The notes: a model not told the origin generated them from the sequence alone. Shown: positions 55,212 through 63,431, numbered from the stretch's first letter. The stretch is DNA of 64,000 nt from Alteromonas sp. KUL42 (GCF_006538325.1 NZ_BJKK01000008.1:62001-126000); one strand, 5' to 3'. Numbers and translations are program-made.

Positions 55212-56459
55212 ATGGACATGGATAGGTTGACTGTATTAAACAAGCACAACGAACCAAGCTACGGAAACCCTCAAGAAGTTTTAGGTGAGGTAGTTCAAGA
55301 ATATGATACAACTACAATTCGTGAATTTGTTTCAGATTCAAAAGCGAAAGATAACTTCTCCCGTCCCGCGCTACCCAAAGAGATTTTATTCCCAGCTATA
55401 AACATAAGAAAATTAGACAATGTTTATGTTTATGATGCATTCCTAACTTTCGATGAAAGTCATATATATTCTGACTCCTCTATAATAGGTGGCTTGGAGG
55501 GAGGTAGTGATGACGCAATACTCAAGTGGGCTAAGCAGAAGCTTAAATCGTCTTCCAAAACGGTCTCCTTTGAGCATTCTTCCGAATCGGTATTAGTCAT
55601 CCATAACGAAGGTGGTGGCACTTGGGGTCATCACTTAATTCAAAATTTTCCTAAAATTCTCTTCGCGCAAAAGTATTTTCCTGAAATGAAAATCGTTCTT
55701 CCTAAAATATTCTGCAATCCTAATTTGAGTCGTGGAAAGCTCTTGGATATTTACGGTGTGAATAGGAATTCCTTGGTACCTGTAGATCCTACGGTTACCT
55801 ACGCTTTTAAGTCTGTCTATATACTCGACTTTTTGTTTGACCCGACAAGTGCATTCATCCATCCGTGGGCTTTAGCAGCCCTTAAGAATACTCAACCATG
55901 CTTTGAGGCTAGCTTTACTAGTAAATGGTTTTCTCGACGACTTGGTAAAAGAGCGATATTTGACCCGATAAAAGCATTTATCTATCCATGGGCATTAGCA
56001 GCCCTTAGAAATATTAACTCAAGCTTTAAAGAGAACTCTACTAGTAAATTGTTTGTACGACGCCTAAGCAAAAGAGCAATAGAAAACCAAGTTACTATTG
56101 AAGATTGTTTAGAAGAAAGTGGATTCTCGGTCATCACACAAGGTCACAAGAACCTTGAAGAGCAGATTGAACGTTGGAGTGTAGCTGATATTGTTGTTTC
56201 TACATTAGGCAGTGACTTGAGTAACTTAATTTTTCTTAAAGAAAACTCATCAATAATTTCTCTTTCACCTGATTGGTTTGGAGATATGTTTTTTTATAAT
56301 TTAGCCTATGCAGCAAAACTAAACTGGTTTGAAATTAGGTGTGGTGAAGTAGGAACGCTCAGTAGTAGCTCTCACCGTTTCAATAACTTCTTTGTGAACA
56401 AAGAATTATTAGCTAATACTGTTAAACGTGTTGAAGCACTTAATGACACTGAGAGCTAA
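55212..56459 (+). CDS. GT61-like glycosyltransferase with internal duplication
   Basis: A 415-residue protein resembling the DUF563/GT61 glycosyltransferase family. The middle has EGGGTWGHHLIQNFPKILFA, and the C-terminal part has VADIVVSTLGSDLSNLIFL, where other members have a nucleotide-sugar binding site. It has no signal peptide, so it probably acts in the cytosol on a surface polysaccharide precursor. Residues about 209-290 are a tandem pair of 41-residue units, unusual for the family. No other surface polysaccharide genes are near. The gene appears A+T-richer than the translation operon, which hints at transfer. Confidence 0.75.
   Translation: MDMDRLTVLNKHNEPSYGNPQEVLGEVVQEYDTTTIREFVSDSKAKDNFSRPALPKEILFPAINIRKLDNVYVYDAFLTFDESHIYSDSSIIGGLEGGSDDAILKWAKQKLKSSSKTVSFEHSSESVLVIHNEGGGTWGHHLIQNFPKILFAQKYFPEMKIVLPKIFCNPNLSRGKLLDIYGVNRNSLVPVDPTVTYAFKSVYILDFLFDPTSAFIHPWALAALKNTQPCFEASFTSKWFSRRLGKRAIFDPIKAFIYPWALAALRNINSSFKENSTSKLFVRRLSKRAIENQVTIEDCLEESGFSVITQGHKNLEEQIERWSVADIVVSTLGSDLSNLIFLKENSSIISLSPDWFGDMFFYNLAYAAKLNWFEIRCGEVGTLSSSSHRFNNFFVNKELLANTVKRVEALNDTES
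55836..56081 (+). repeat. Tandem 123-bp duplication inside the GT61 gene
   Basis: Two in-frame units (55836-55958 and 55959-56081) encode 41 residues each, both starting FDP and containing PWALAAL and then TSK and RR. About 60 percent of the residues agree by eye, and many DNA positions differ, so the duplication is not recent. Confidence 0.85.
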
Positions 56460-56512
56460 ATATCTTTTGATACTTAGCTCCCATCTAAAACGTAGTGAAC
56501 CCGCTATTTCTA

Positions 56513-56908
56513 TCATAATTTTTTAGTTTTACTTTTCGACTGGCGAATAGCCAATAAACCATTGCTTTCCTCTTTTGCTATTCTCTCTGCAACAAGCCTA
56601 ATACGTTGATGCTGGTCTACGTTACAGACTACGCGAGATAGGTGATCTCCCTCTAATTTAGCCAGTAATCGTACACTCGCAGACATACCATCTTTATGGT
56701 GTAAACGGCTGGCATTTGGTTGCCATTGAATACGCTTTCGCACAAAAGTAACAGCGTCATCTCCGTACGTTTCATTGATGGCGTTAACACATATTGCTGA
56801 CGCTTGTTGTTTCAACTCAAGCCTATTTAGTGTTTCTGCCGCGGTTATACCGCTTCCCATTAAGCCTACCAACAAAGCTGCGATTTTTAGTGGTGTTGAC
56901 GATTTCAT
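56513..56908 (-). CDS. Small exported protein of unknown function
   Basis: A 131-residue protein with a signal peptide (about 1-23, LLVGLMGSGITAA) and a basic C-terminus. Two Cys residues in the mature part could pair. No family recognised. The ATG has GGAGG five bases upstream. It is divergent from the HxlR gene, with two dyads between them, so the regulator may control it. Confidence 0.7.
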   Translation of the reverse strand: MKSSTPLKIAALLVGLMGSGITAAETLNRLELKQQASAICVNAINETYGDDAVTFVRKRIQWQPNASRLHHKDGMSASVRLLAKLEGDHLSRVVCNVDQHQRIRLVAERIAKEESNGLLAIRQSKSKTKKL

Positions 56909-56990
56909 ATATCCTCCGATACGACGATTTACTTTTATGAACCCAATGTGCCCTGAAACAATTTCATAAATGCACTTTAATTAATTCATG

Positions 56991-57030
56991 GTTTCATAAT
57001 GGAACTCTAATTATGGTTGCAAAATGGAAC
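56991..57030. promoter_or_regulatory. Two tandem GTT-N-CAT-N-ATG-N-AAC dyads, candidate HxlR sites
   Basis: GTTTCATAATGGAAC (56991-57005) is a 15-bp dyad, and GTTGCAAAATGGAAC (57016-57030) repeats it with one broken pair, 25 bases apart. A weaker relative, ATTTCATAAATGCAC, lies just upstream at 56971. They lie between the divergent HxlR and secreted-protein genes. Confidence 0.55.
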
Positions 57031-57077
57031 CTGTCAAGTAAAATAATAAAAATAGATTATTTGGAGTGTTCAGATTT

Positions 57078-57605
57078 ATGCGTTGGGAAGAAGTGAGTAC
57101 TCAAGCCTGTTCCATTGGAAAGGCATCATCTGTGTTTGGCGACCGCTGGACGCTTCTAATCGTTCGTCAGATATTTTTTGGCTTAAAGCGCTTTTCAGAA
57201 ATTCAGAAATCGTTAGGGATAACAAAGCATCGACTGACAGACAGATTGAATAGACTGATTGAAGAAGGCTTAATTTATAAGCACTTGTATGATGAAACTT
57301 ACAATCGTTACGAATATCTACTAACGGAAAAAGGGCTGGATTTGTACCCCGTACTCATTGCGCTTGGCCAGTGGGGTGATAAGTGGATGAAAGATTGTGA
57401 TGGCGTACCCATTGAGTACGTTCACACCAACTGTGGCAAAGTAACCAAGCCAACATTAAGTTGTTCTTGTTGTGGAGAACCTCTGAAGCTCGGTGAGTTT
57501 TCTTTGAAGGTTGGGCCGGGTTTGTGCGAAAAGCATAGCCGAGGGGAACTAGAAGGTGCAGATAAAATGATTTATGAAAAAATCAGCGAGTCTGAAACCA
57601 AGTAG
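57078..57605 (+). CDS. HxlR-family transcriptional regulator
   Basis: About 175 residues with the HxlR winged helix (about 10-100: FGDRWTLLIVRQIFFGLKRFSEIQKSLGITKHRLTDRL), followed by a C-terminal Cys cluster (NCGKVTKPTLSCSCCGE) that resembles a small metal or redox site seen in part of the family. The ATG at 57078 is preferred over the GTG at 57066, which overlaps the GGAG. It probably binds the dyads just upstream and controls itself and the divergent secreted-protein gene. Confidence 0.88.
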   Translation: MRWEEVSTQACSIGKASSVFGDRWTLLIVRQIFFGLKRFSEIQKSLGITKHRLTDRLNRLIEEGLIYKHLYDETYNRYEYLLTEKGLDLYPVLIALGQWGDKWMKDCDGVPIEYVHTNCGKVTKPTLSCSCCGEPLKLGEFSLKVGPGLCEKHSRGELEGADKMIYEKISESETK

Positions 57606-57742
57606 TTTGTGATTACAGTTTGTGTTTACAGTTTTTGTTGATTGTTTTTTAAAGATTACTTGTTCTTTTTTTATAATTGGTTAATGCTTGAACAGTTCGT
57701 CAGGTTGACGGCAATACTAATTACAATAATTAAGGAATAACG

Positions 57743-58090
57743 ATGAAAAAACACCTACTGACACTCAAAGTCGCTTTGGTTCTAATGGCAGCACCACTAA
57801 GTTTTATGGCATCTGCGGATGACCATGTTGAAATGGATACTGAGTCTTTCTCAACAGAAGCTTATTGTTTACTTCAAAAGGAAGGGGTTGATCCTCGGTA
57901 CCTAAAAGTTTACGCGGAAAAACTGGGCGCAAAACCAACGCGCAAAATATGTAGAGCATTTGAAGAGTTCGCTGAAGAAGTTACACCTAAAGACTGGGAT
58001 TACCCACAAGGTCGACCTTATCCAGGTAGTGTAATTAGGCTAACTCAATCGCAAATTGACAAAATTAAAGCAGCTAGAAACGAGAACTAA
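57743..58090 (+). CDS. Small secreted protein of unknown function
   Basis: A 115-residue protein with a signal peptide (about 1-26, MAAPLSFMASA). The mature part is charged, with two Cys residues (YCLLQKEG and KICRAFEEF) that may form a disulfide. AAGGA precedes the ATG and a strong terminator follows, so it is a real single-gene unit. No function assigned. Confidence 0.72.
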   Translation: MKKHLLTLKVALVLMAAPLSFMASADDHVEMDTESFSTEAYCLLQKEGVDPRYLKVYAEKLGAKPTRKICRAFEEFAEEVTPKDWDYPQGRPYPGSVIRLTQSQIDKIKAARNEN

Positions 58091-58114
58091 GTTCTACTTG
58101 TTTATACATGCAAT

Positions 58115-58140
58115 AAATCCCGCTTTCAGCGGGATTTTTG
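58115..58140 (+). terminator. Terminator after the small secreted protein gene
   Basis: AAATCCCGCT and AGCGGGATTT form a 10-bp stem with a short loop, followed by TTTG. Confidence 0.88.
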
Positions 58141-58168
58141 CTTTTACCACGTCTTATTCATATGCGAG

Positions 58169-58771
58169 TTAGTCATTTTCACTTAATGCCAAACCAAACT
58201 CGACTAGTAGATTATCGAGTATTTGTTTGTTTTTTGGGTTTAATACTGTTTCATAAACCCATGTGTAGTAGCCGTTGGTAGAAAGGTTTTCACGGGCTTC
58301 TTCCTCACCAATAAGTTTTGTTAGTGCGACGTACTCTAAATAACATACGACAATATGCGTTAAGGTACTTCCTTCACCTTTACTGCCATATGGGTAGCCT
58401 GTTTTCACGTTTGGAAAAAAAGTTTTTATTCTGGCGCGAAATGCTTTCTTAGTTGGTTTGCCGTTAATAATTACATGCCAGTGAAATTGCTCATGAAGAT
58501 AACTAGAGAGCAATTTAACCTTACTATTTAAATATTCTTGTTGGGTGCTCATGGTTAGAACTGGGTGACTATGAGGCGTTTTTGCACCGTCATCAACGTA
58601 AATTTTTTCAGTGTAGACCCACGGTGCAAGGTTATATTTGACATGCAGCGACTCTAAATCTGATTTGATTTTTATTTCGTCTTTACTTCCGTTTACCGCG
58701 GTAATTGATACCTGAGCTTGTGCAGAGAATACGCAAAATAAACAAATAGCAACAATACGTTTTATATACAT
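58169..58771 (-). CDS. Exported protein with HEQFH zinc-binding motif
   Basis: A 200-residue protein with a signal peptide (about 1-19, VFSAQA). The mature part contains SSYLHEQFHWHVIIN, an HExxH motif as in zinc metallopeptidases, followed about 60 residues later by a Glu in VVCYLEYVAL that could be a third ligand. No known peptidase family is recognised. AAGGAAG precedes the ATG. It converges on the preceding secreted-protein gene. Confidence 0.68.
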   Translation of the reverse strand: MYIKRIVAICLFCVFSAQAQVSITAVNGSKDEIKIKSDLESLHVKYNLAPWVYTEKIYVDDGAKTPHSHPVLTMSTQQEYLNSKVKLLSSYLHEQFHWHVIINGKPTKKAFRARIKTFFPNVKTGYPYGSKGEGSTLTHIVVCYLEYVALTKLIGEEEARENLSTNGYYTWVYETVLNPKNKQILDNLLVEFGLALSEND

Positions 58772-58987
58772 TATTACTTCCTTGAGTGGGCGTTTGATGC
58801 ACCTATATCAGCACCGTCGTAGTTCCAATAGTTGTAAACCGCCAATACTACGATTAACGTTTAGTAGGTTACTGTGTGCTTAAAACTTTTAAATTTATCA
58901 CTTAAACGACATTGTTTCTAAACTAAATTAACGGGTTTTAATACCAATCGTGCACGGGGGTTAGTGTTAGTACTTTTTATTGGTAAT

Positions 58988-59042
58988 TACTACAAAGTAG
59001 TAAAAATAGTTGCTTGTCATAACTATTAATACTACATTGTAT
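58988..59042. promoter_or_regulatory. Candidate PadR operators
   Basis: TACTACAAAGTAGTA (58988-59002) is a perfect 6-3-6 dyad, and ATAC-N6-GTAT (59029-59042) is a second related one 27 bases before the PadR-like start codon. Their position fits autoregulation. The rest of the 298-base gap holds nothing clear. Confidence 0.5.
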
Positions 59043-59069
59043 GAAAATTAAATTGACGTACTTTGGCAA

Positions 59070-59411
59070 ATGGCTGACAACGAAAAATTTCTAGGTGAAT
59101 TTGAGCAAATGACACTGCTGGCTATTTTACAGCTAGGGGAGGGCGCTTATGGCGCAAGTATTCGTCAATTGTTACATGAAAAAATTGGCCGTGATGTGTC
59201 TTTAGGCGCTTTGTATGCAACCATGGAACGAATGGAAAACAAGGGTTTGGTAACGTCTACATTGGGTGAGTCGACGGCTCAACGCGGTGGCCGACCTAAG
59301 CGATTTTTTGTGGTAACAGCAAAGGGACAAACTGCACTTAAACGTGCCCGCGACGCCATGAATACCCTTTGGCAGCACGTAGCCTTGTTGAAGCCCGTGC
59401 AGTCAATTTAG
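59070..59411 (+). CDS. PadR-family transcriptional regulator
   Basis: A 113-residue PadR-type winged-helix protein (FEQMTLLAILQLGEGAYGASIRQLLHEK, SLGALYATMERMENKGLV, RGGRPKRFFVVTAKG). Such regulators often precede genes for membrane proteins they control. Here a permease-prefix-type membrane protein follows 48 bases downstream. A 13-base tandem repeat lies between the two genes. Confidence 0.9.
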   Translation: MADNEKFLGEFEQMTLLAILQLGEGAYGASIRQLLHEKIGRDVSLGALYATMERMENKGLVTSTLGESTAQRGGRPKRFFVVTAKGQTALKRARDAMNTLWQHVALLKPVQSI

Positions 59412-59421
59412 CCAGACAACA

Positions 59422-59447
59422 TAGCGACATAATATAGCGACATAATA
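59422..59447. repeat. Exact 13-bp tandem repeat after the PadR gene
   Basis: ATAGCGACATAAT occurs twice in direct succession. It lies in the short gap between the PadR gene and the membrane-protein gene. Related short tandem repeats occur at 60225 and 61939. Confidence 0.8.
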
Positions 59448-59459
59448 GAACCACATTCA

Positions 59460-60230
59460 ATGAGTAAGCCTTTAAATATGCCTTCAAATAAGCCTCCACT
59501 TGTTACACGTTTCCTCTGTGTATTGCTCATCAAGGTATATGGACTGTGGGCAGGCGACAACATACTTGGCGATATGCTAGAAGAGTTTGATAAGCGTAAG
59601 CAAACCTCTGCTTTTGCGGCAAGGTTGTGGATAGCTTCGCAATACACGCGAACCTTATGTACTGGTTTATGGCGACAATGCACAACATCTGTTGGTATTA
59701 GCCGCATAGTAATGCTTGCTACCTTGCTTGTTCTGCCACTTTTAGTTGGCCTTGTGGCGTGGTTGTCTAATATGGATACCACTACGACCCAATTGTGGGA
59801 AATGGTATTAGCGGGCGAAATGCATCGCATTTTGTTTGTTACTGAGTATTGGCAAGACCTGCCATATGCACTAAGCCAAGTTAGCGATGTCGATATGTTT
59901 ATTAACCCTAAGTCTGCTTTATGGGCATGCGCGGCAATGGCTGCTGTAAATTGGATACGCAGTAAAACGACTACGCCATTATCACTATGCTGCGCACTGG
60001 CGCTAGTTTTAATGGTAGCGCCTTATATTATAAGCCTTGTGTACCTACAAACCGCACAACCTGTACCTAAGCAAATAGGCCCAATCATCGCGTTTTCGCT
60101 GTTTACCATTTTCTACATGTTGCCAATGATGGCGTACTGGTTACATCGCCAAGCTAAACAGGAAATGAACGAAAGGCATAAAGTAGAAGAGAGTCAAGTG
60201 ACTGATGACGAGCGATTTTTCTGTGAATAG
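59460..60230 (+). CDS. Membrane protein with permease-prefix-like N-terminus
   Basis: A 256-residue protein. The N-terminal part (about 10-65, with GDMLEEFDKRKQTSAFAARLWIASQYTRTL) resembles the permease prefix domain usually found in front of an ABC-type permease, but here it is followed only by about four membrane segments and no permease domain. The PadR gene upstream is the usual partner of such proteins. No clear ribosome site precedes the ATG, so coupling with padR is likely. It abuts a 14-base tandem repeat and the PomB-like gene. Confidence 0.75.
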   Translation: MSKPLNMPSNKPPLVTRFLCVLLIKVYGLWAGDNILGDMLEEFDKRKQTSAFAARLWIASQYTRTLCTGLWRQCTTSVGISRIVMLATLLVLPLLVGLVAWLSNMDTTTTQLWEMVLAGEMHRILFVTEYWQDLPYALSQVSDVDMFINPKSALWACAAMAAVNWIRSKTTTPLSLCCALALVLMVAPYIISLVYLQTAQPVPKQIGPIIAFSLFTIFYMLPMMAYWLHRQAKQEMNERHKVEESQVTDDERFFCE

Positions 60231-60266
60231 CTTTTAATGAATAGCTTTTAATGAATAGCTTTATAT
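60225..60266. repeat. 14-bp tandem repeat at the junction of two genes
   Basis: GAATAGCTTTTAAT is repeated at 60225 and 60239, and a third, less exact copy (GAATAGCTTTATAT) at 60253. The first copy carries the stop codon of the membrane-protein gene and the third runs into the ATG of the PomB-like gene. Confidence 0.85.
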
Positions 60267-61155
60267 GAACAACTTGATGGACAGCAATGAACTGGTTGCA
60301 GAAACAGAAAAGTCAGAAGATCAACAAGGTTGGTTAGCCACGTTTGCCGACTTAATGTCGCTGCTTATGTGCTTTTTTGTATTGTTGCTGTCGTTTTCAG
60401 AAATGGACGTGATCAAGTTTAAGCAAATTGCCGGTTCGATGAAAACCGCATTCGGCGTACAGCGTGATGTTGAAGCTGCGGATATTCCCAAAGGCACCAG
60501 CATTATTGCACAGGAATTTAGCCCAGCCATTACTGAGCCCACACCCATAAACGAAGTACAACAACAAAGCAGCACAGAAGAAGCGCGCCACTTAAGTACA
60601 GAAAACCCTACGCTCGACCGACTAAACGACAACACCGGCAGGAAAAAAGACGAACACAATCCTGCCTTTGTGGAATTACAAGCCCAGCTTGAGCAAAGCT
60701 TGGCTGAGCAACTGGCGTCAGGTACGTTTGAATTAGACAACCAAGGCCAGCAGTTAATCATTCGCATAAACGAGCGGGGTGGGTTCGCATCGGGCAGTGC
60801 GTACTTACAGCCAACTTTTCGACGCCCGCTTCAACGGGTAGGTGAACGCCTTGCTGATATTCCAGGCACTATAGAAGTAGTAGGGCACACCGATGATCAG
60901 GTGCTAAAGAACGAAATGTTCTCTGACAACCTAGAGCTGTCTGCTATGCGGGCAGTGGCAATTGCTCGAGTGCTTAAAACAGCTGGCAAGCTGCAATACA
61001 TACACGTTAAAGGGCTTGCCGATGCTGAGCCCTTGGTAGAAAACAGCAGTGAAGAAAACAGAGCACGCAACCGCCGAGTGGAAATTATTGTTCGTCAGGG
61101 TAGGGCTAAAGTGAAAACACTATCGCTAATTAAACAAGGAGCTAACCGTGGATAA
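60265..61155 (+). CDS. PomB-like flagellar stator subunit
   Basis: A 296-residue MotB/PomB-family protein. The single membrane segment, GWLATFADLMSLLMCFFVLLLSFSEM, contains the ion-binding Asp, and the KFKQIAGSMKTAFGV plug region follows. The C-terminal OmpA domain binds peptidoglycan (VVGHTDDQVLKNEMFSDN, RARNRRVEI). The sequence is of the sodium-driven PomB type. The gene precedes its pomA partner, while most systems have A before B. The ATG at 60265 lacks a ribosome site. Position outside a flagellar cluster suggests an accessory stator. Confidence 0.88.
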   Translation: MNNLMDSNELVAETEKSEDQQGWLATFADLMSLLMCFFVLLLSFSEMDVIKFKQIAGSMKTAFGVQRDVEAADIPKGTSIIAQEFSPAITEPTPINEVQQQSSTEEARHLSTENPTLDRLNDNTGRKKDEHNPAFVELQAQLEQSLAEQLASGTFELDNQGQQLIIRINERGGFASGSAYLQPTFRRPLQRVGERLADIPGTIEVVGHTDDQVLKNEMFSDNLELSAMRAVAIARVLKTAGKLQYIHVKGLADAEPLVENSSEENRARNRRVEIIVRQGRAKVKTLSLIKQGANRG

Positions 61156-61936
61156 AGGGTCGGTTATTGGTGTACTTCTTATTATCTTTGCCATCATTGG
61201 CGGTATTATTACTGGCGGAGAAGGCATTGTTACCTACATAAACCCGTCTTCCATTGCCATTGTGGTTATTGGCACTATTGGTGCGGTAATGATGAGCTTT
61301 CGGCCCAGCGATTTTTTTAACGCGCTACTTAGTACCGTGCATGCCTTTAAAGGCAATACCCATAATGTTGAAGATACTATCAACCTGTGTATTCGATTGG
61401 CAGACAAGTCTAGAAAAGGCGGCTTTTTAGCGCTAGAAGGCGAGCAATACGACGACCCATTCGTTGCCAAAGCAATGGATATGCTGGTAGACGGTTACGA
61501 CATAGAAACTGTTTCTGCACTGCTTAATAAAGAAATTTACCAAACCCGCGAACGAAACCAAACGGCGGTGAAAGTAATGACCACGTTTTCAGAGTTTGCC
61601 CCGGCAATGGGCATGGTGGGTACACTTATTGGGCTAGTGGCCATGTTGCAGAACATGGATAACCCAGATGCCATAGGCCCAAGCATGGCTGTGGCTTTAC
61701 TTACCACGCTTTATGGTGCATTAATTGCCAATGGTATAACTACACCGTTGGCAAAGAAACTAAGTGCCCGCAGCAACGAGATTTTACTTCATCAAACCCT
61801 AGTTAAAGACGCCGCTATGAAGATTATGCAAGGTGAAAACCCCAAGGCGACATTCGAATTTCTACAAACTTATGTAGATACCCATAAGCGTAAAACCATT
61901 GATGAAATGAAGGAAATAATTGCCGCTGGGCCCTAG
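61148..61936 (+). CDS. PomA-like flagellar stator subunit
   Basis: A 262-residue MotA/PomA-family protein with four membrane helices (GVLLIIFAIIGGIITGG; AIVVIGTIGAVMMSF; ... MGMVGTLIGLVAML; MAVALLTTLYGALIANG). It forms the ion channel with PomB and pushes on the flagellar rotor. The GTG start has AAGGAG upstream and overlaps the pomB-like gene by eight bases. A short tandem repeat follows the stop. Confidence 0.9.
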   Translation: MDKGSVIGVLLIIFAIIGGIITGGEGIVTYINPSSIAIVVIGTIGAVMMSFRPSDFFNALLSTVHAFKGNTHNVEDTINLCIRLADKSRKGGFLALEGEQYDDPFVAKAMDMLVDGYDIETVSALLNKEIYQTRERNQTAVKVMTTFSEFAPAMGMVGTLIGLVAMLQNMDNPDAIGPSMAVALLTTLYGALIANGITTPLAKKLSARSNEILLHQTLVKDAAMKIMQGENPKATFEFLQTYVDTHKRKTIDEMKEIIAAGP

Positions 61937-61938
61937 CT

Positions 61939-61974
61939 TATTCAATAGTCTATTAAATAGTTTATTCAATACCT
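61939..61974. repeat. Imperfect 12-bp tandem repeat after the PomA-like gene
   Basis: Three units begin at 61939, 61951 and 61963, with the pattern TATT(C/A)AATAG/CTN. It follows the stop codon directly. The gap to 62156 otherwise shows no gene. Confidence 0.65.
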
Positions 61975-62156
61975 TTAAGCAACTAATAATGGCCTAGAGC
62001 AGAGCGCGCACTTGCGATAATCAGGCTCATACATTGTTAAGCATTGATGAAAAGATTTTATCTTTTAGAACAAAAAAATTAGCTTTTTAAAAAGGCAAAG
62101 CAGGCGCAATATCCAACCCGTAAAATGTTTACACATAACGATATTACGAGGTAATT

Positions 62157-62381
62157 ATGAAGGGTTTAAAGTTGGTTGGTATAAGCGCGTTAACATTTTC
62201 TGTAATGGCAACTGCACAAGAAGCGGCCCCTGCGGACCTAATTGCTGAATTAACACAATTTTGTACAGAAGTTGCCGAAGATGAAGGCACAAAAGGTATG
62301 GCGTTAAACGAGTTCTTGTTGCAGTGTGTTAACGACGAACTCGACTCTGAAGGTTACGCCACGCTAACATCACTTAACTAA
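62157..62381 (+). CDS. Small exported acidic protein of unknown function
   Basis: A 74-residue protein with a signal peptide (about 1-21, SVMATAQEA) and a short, strongly acidic mature part with two Cys (QFCTEVAED and LQCVNDEL), which may be paired. AGG precedes the ATG. No family recognised. Confidence 0.6.
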   Translation: MKGLKLVGISALTFSVMATAQEAAPADLIAELTQFCTEVAEDEGTKGMALNEFLLQCVNDELDSEGYATLTSLN

Positions 62382-62462
62382 GTGATATAAGGCAATAGCG
62401 TTTCTAAAAAAGCCTTGCTAAAAGTGGCAAGGCTTTAAGAATACCCAGTACAGTGCATACTT

Positions 62463-62807
62463 TTAACGTTCGAAAAACGCGTCTACCAAATCGGCAATAG
62501 CTTCGTCTAGTTCTTCTTCAAACTCTGCAAAATCTATATTGAAACTGTCCATGTATTTAGCGGCATTGTCGCGAGATACCACGGTATTTTTTATCTGAAA
62601 TTCAACTTCGGGCAGTGACTTGTCGTAACGCGGTTTAAACGTCCAGCGCAAACAATGGCCGTGTTTGTCTTTAAGCTTTTGCTTTGCAAAAACACAAAAA
62701 TCTTCCACATAGTCCATACCTTGTGGCCCAAGGCAGCCTGGCTCTATGCGATACAGCACCAATAATTTTTTGTACAGCGGCAGTCGAGATTCCATTTTTG
62801 ACGTCAC
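62463..62807 (-). CDS. Small soluble protein of unknown function
   Basis: A 114-residue protein with no signal peptide. The core contains GCLGPQGMDYVEDFCVFAKQKL and an acidic C-terminal tail (EFEEELDEAIADLVDAFF). No domain is recognised. The start is either the GTG at 62807, with AGG upstream, or the ATG at 62795. It converges on the gene before it. Confidence 0.62.
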   Translation of the reverse strand: MTSKMESRLPLYKKLLVLYRIEPGCLGPQGMDYVEDFCVFAKQKLKDKHGHCLRWTFKPRYDKSLPEVEFQIKNTVVSRDNAAKYMDSFNIDFAEFEEELDEAIADLVDAFFER

Positions 62808-62870
62808 ATTACCTAAAGAGGGTAGTATTGAAAATTTTTAGCGCAGAAGCAAAAGTTTTGCGAGGTTTCA

Positions 62871-63431
62871 TTAACTTCTCTTGCGCACCAAATTCAACAG
62901 TATATTGACGAAGAGTAATACTAATATTCCCCAAATAGCGTAATCAGAAGAGGGCAGTGTTAATTCTGCATTTACTCGTTCCTCAAGCGCTTCTTCCTTT
63001 GCTTTTTTATCGCGATACAATTCTTCATAAGGAATTTTTTGATTAGCACTTAGCCCTTTCATTTCACGATAATAGCGTTCGTATACAACATCAATCGCTC
63101 TTCCCGTTGGAAGTATTCTTGTTTCATACAGTTCAAGTGCTTTCTTCTTGTTTCCATTTATAAAATGAGCTTGAGCAGCTGTGTCTAAGTGAGCAATCTC
63201 ATTCGATAACTCCAAAGTTTCAGCTAGAAATTCATAACCTTCTAGCTTTTGCTTTCGCTCAACGTAACCCCACAAATAACTGTTTACTTTCCTAATATCG
63301 CTTTGGCTAACATTCTTTTGTCCTGAGTCCATAGCAGAAGAAATACTTGCAACGTCACCCAAAAAACTAAACCATCCTGCATTAGCGCTTAATGGGATAG
63401 TAAGACATAATAAAATTAGTATTTTTTTCAT
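62871..63431 (-). CDS. Exported protein with C-terminal membrane segment
   Basis: About 186 residues: a signal peptide (about 1-18, LTIPLSANA), a helical, charged middle with TPR-like spacing (AAQAHFINGNKKKALELYETRI), and a single C-terminal membrane helix (AIWGILVLLFVNILL) followed by a basic tail (RKRS). Function unknown. I place the start at 63431, which gives a clean signal; a longer frame begins at 63476. Confidence 0.65.
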   Translation of the reverse strand: MKKILILLCLTIPLSANAGWFSFLGDVASISSAMDSGQKNVSQSDIRKVNSYLWGYVERKQKLEGYEFLAETLELSNEIAHLDTAAQAHFINGNKKKALELYETRILPTGRAIDVVYERYYREMKGLSANQKIPYEELYRDKKAKEEALEERVNAELTLPSSDYAIWGILVLLFVNILLNLVRKRS

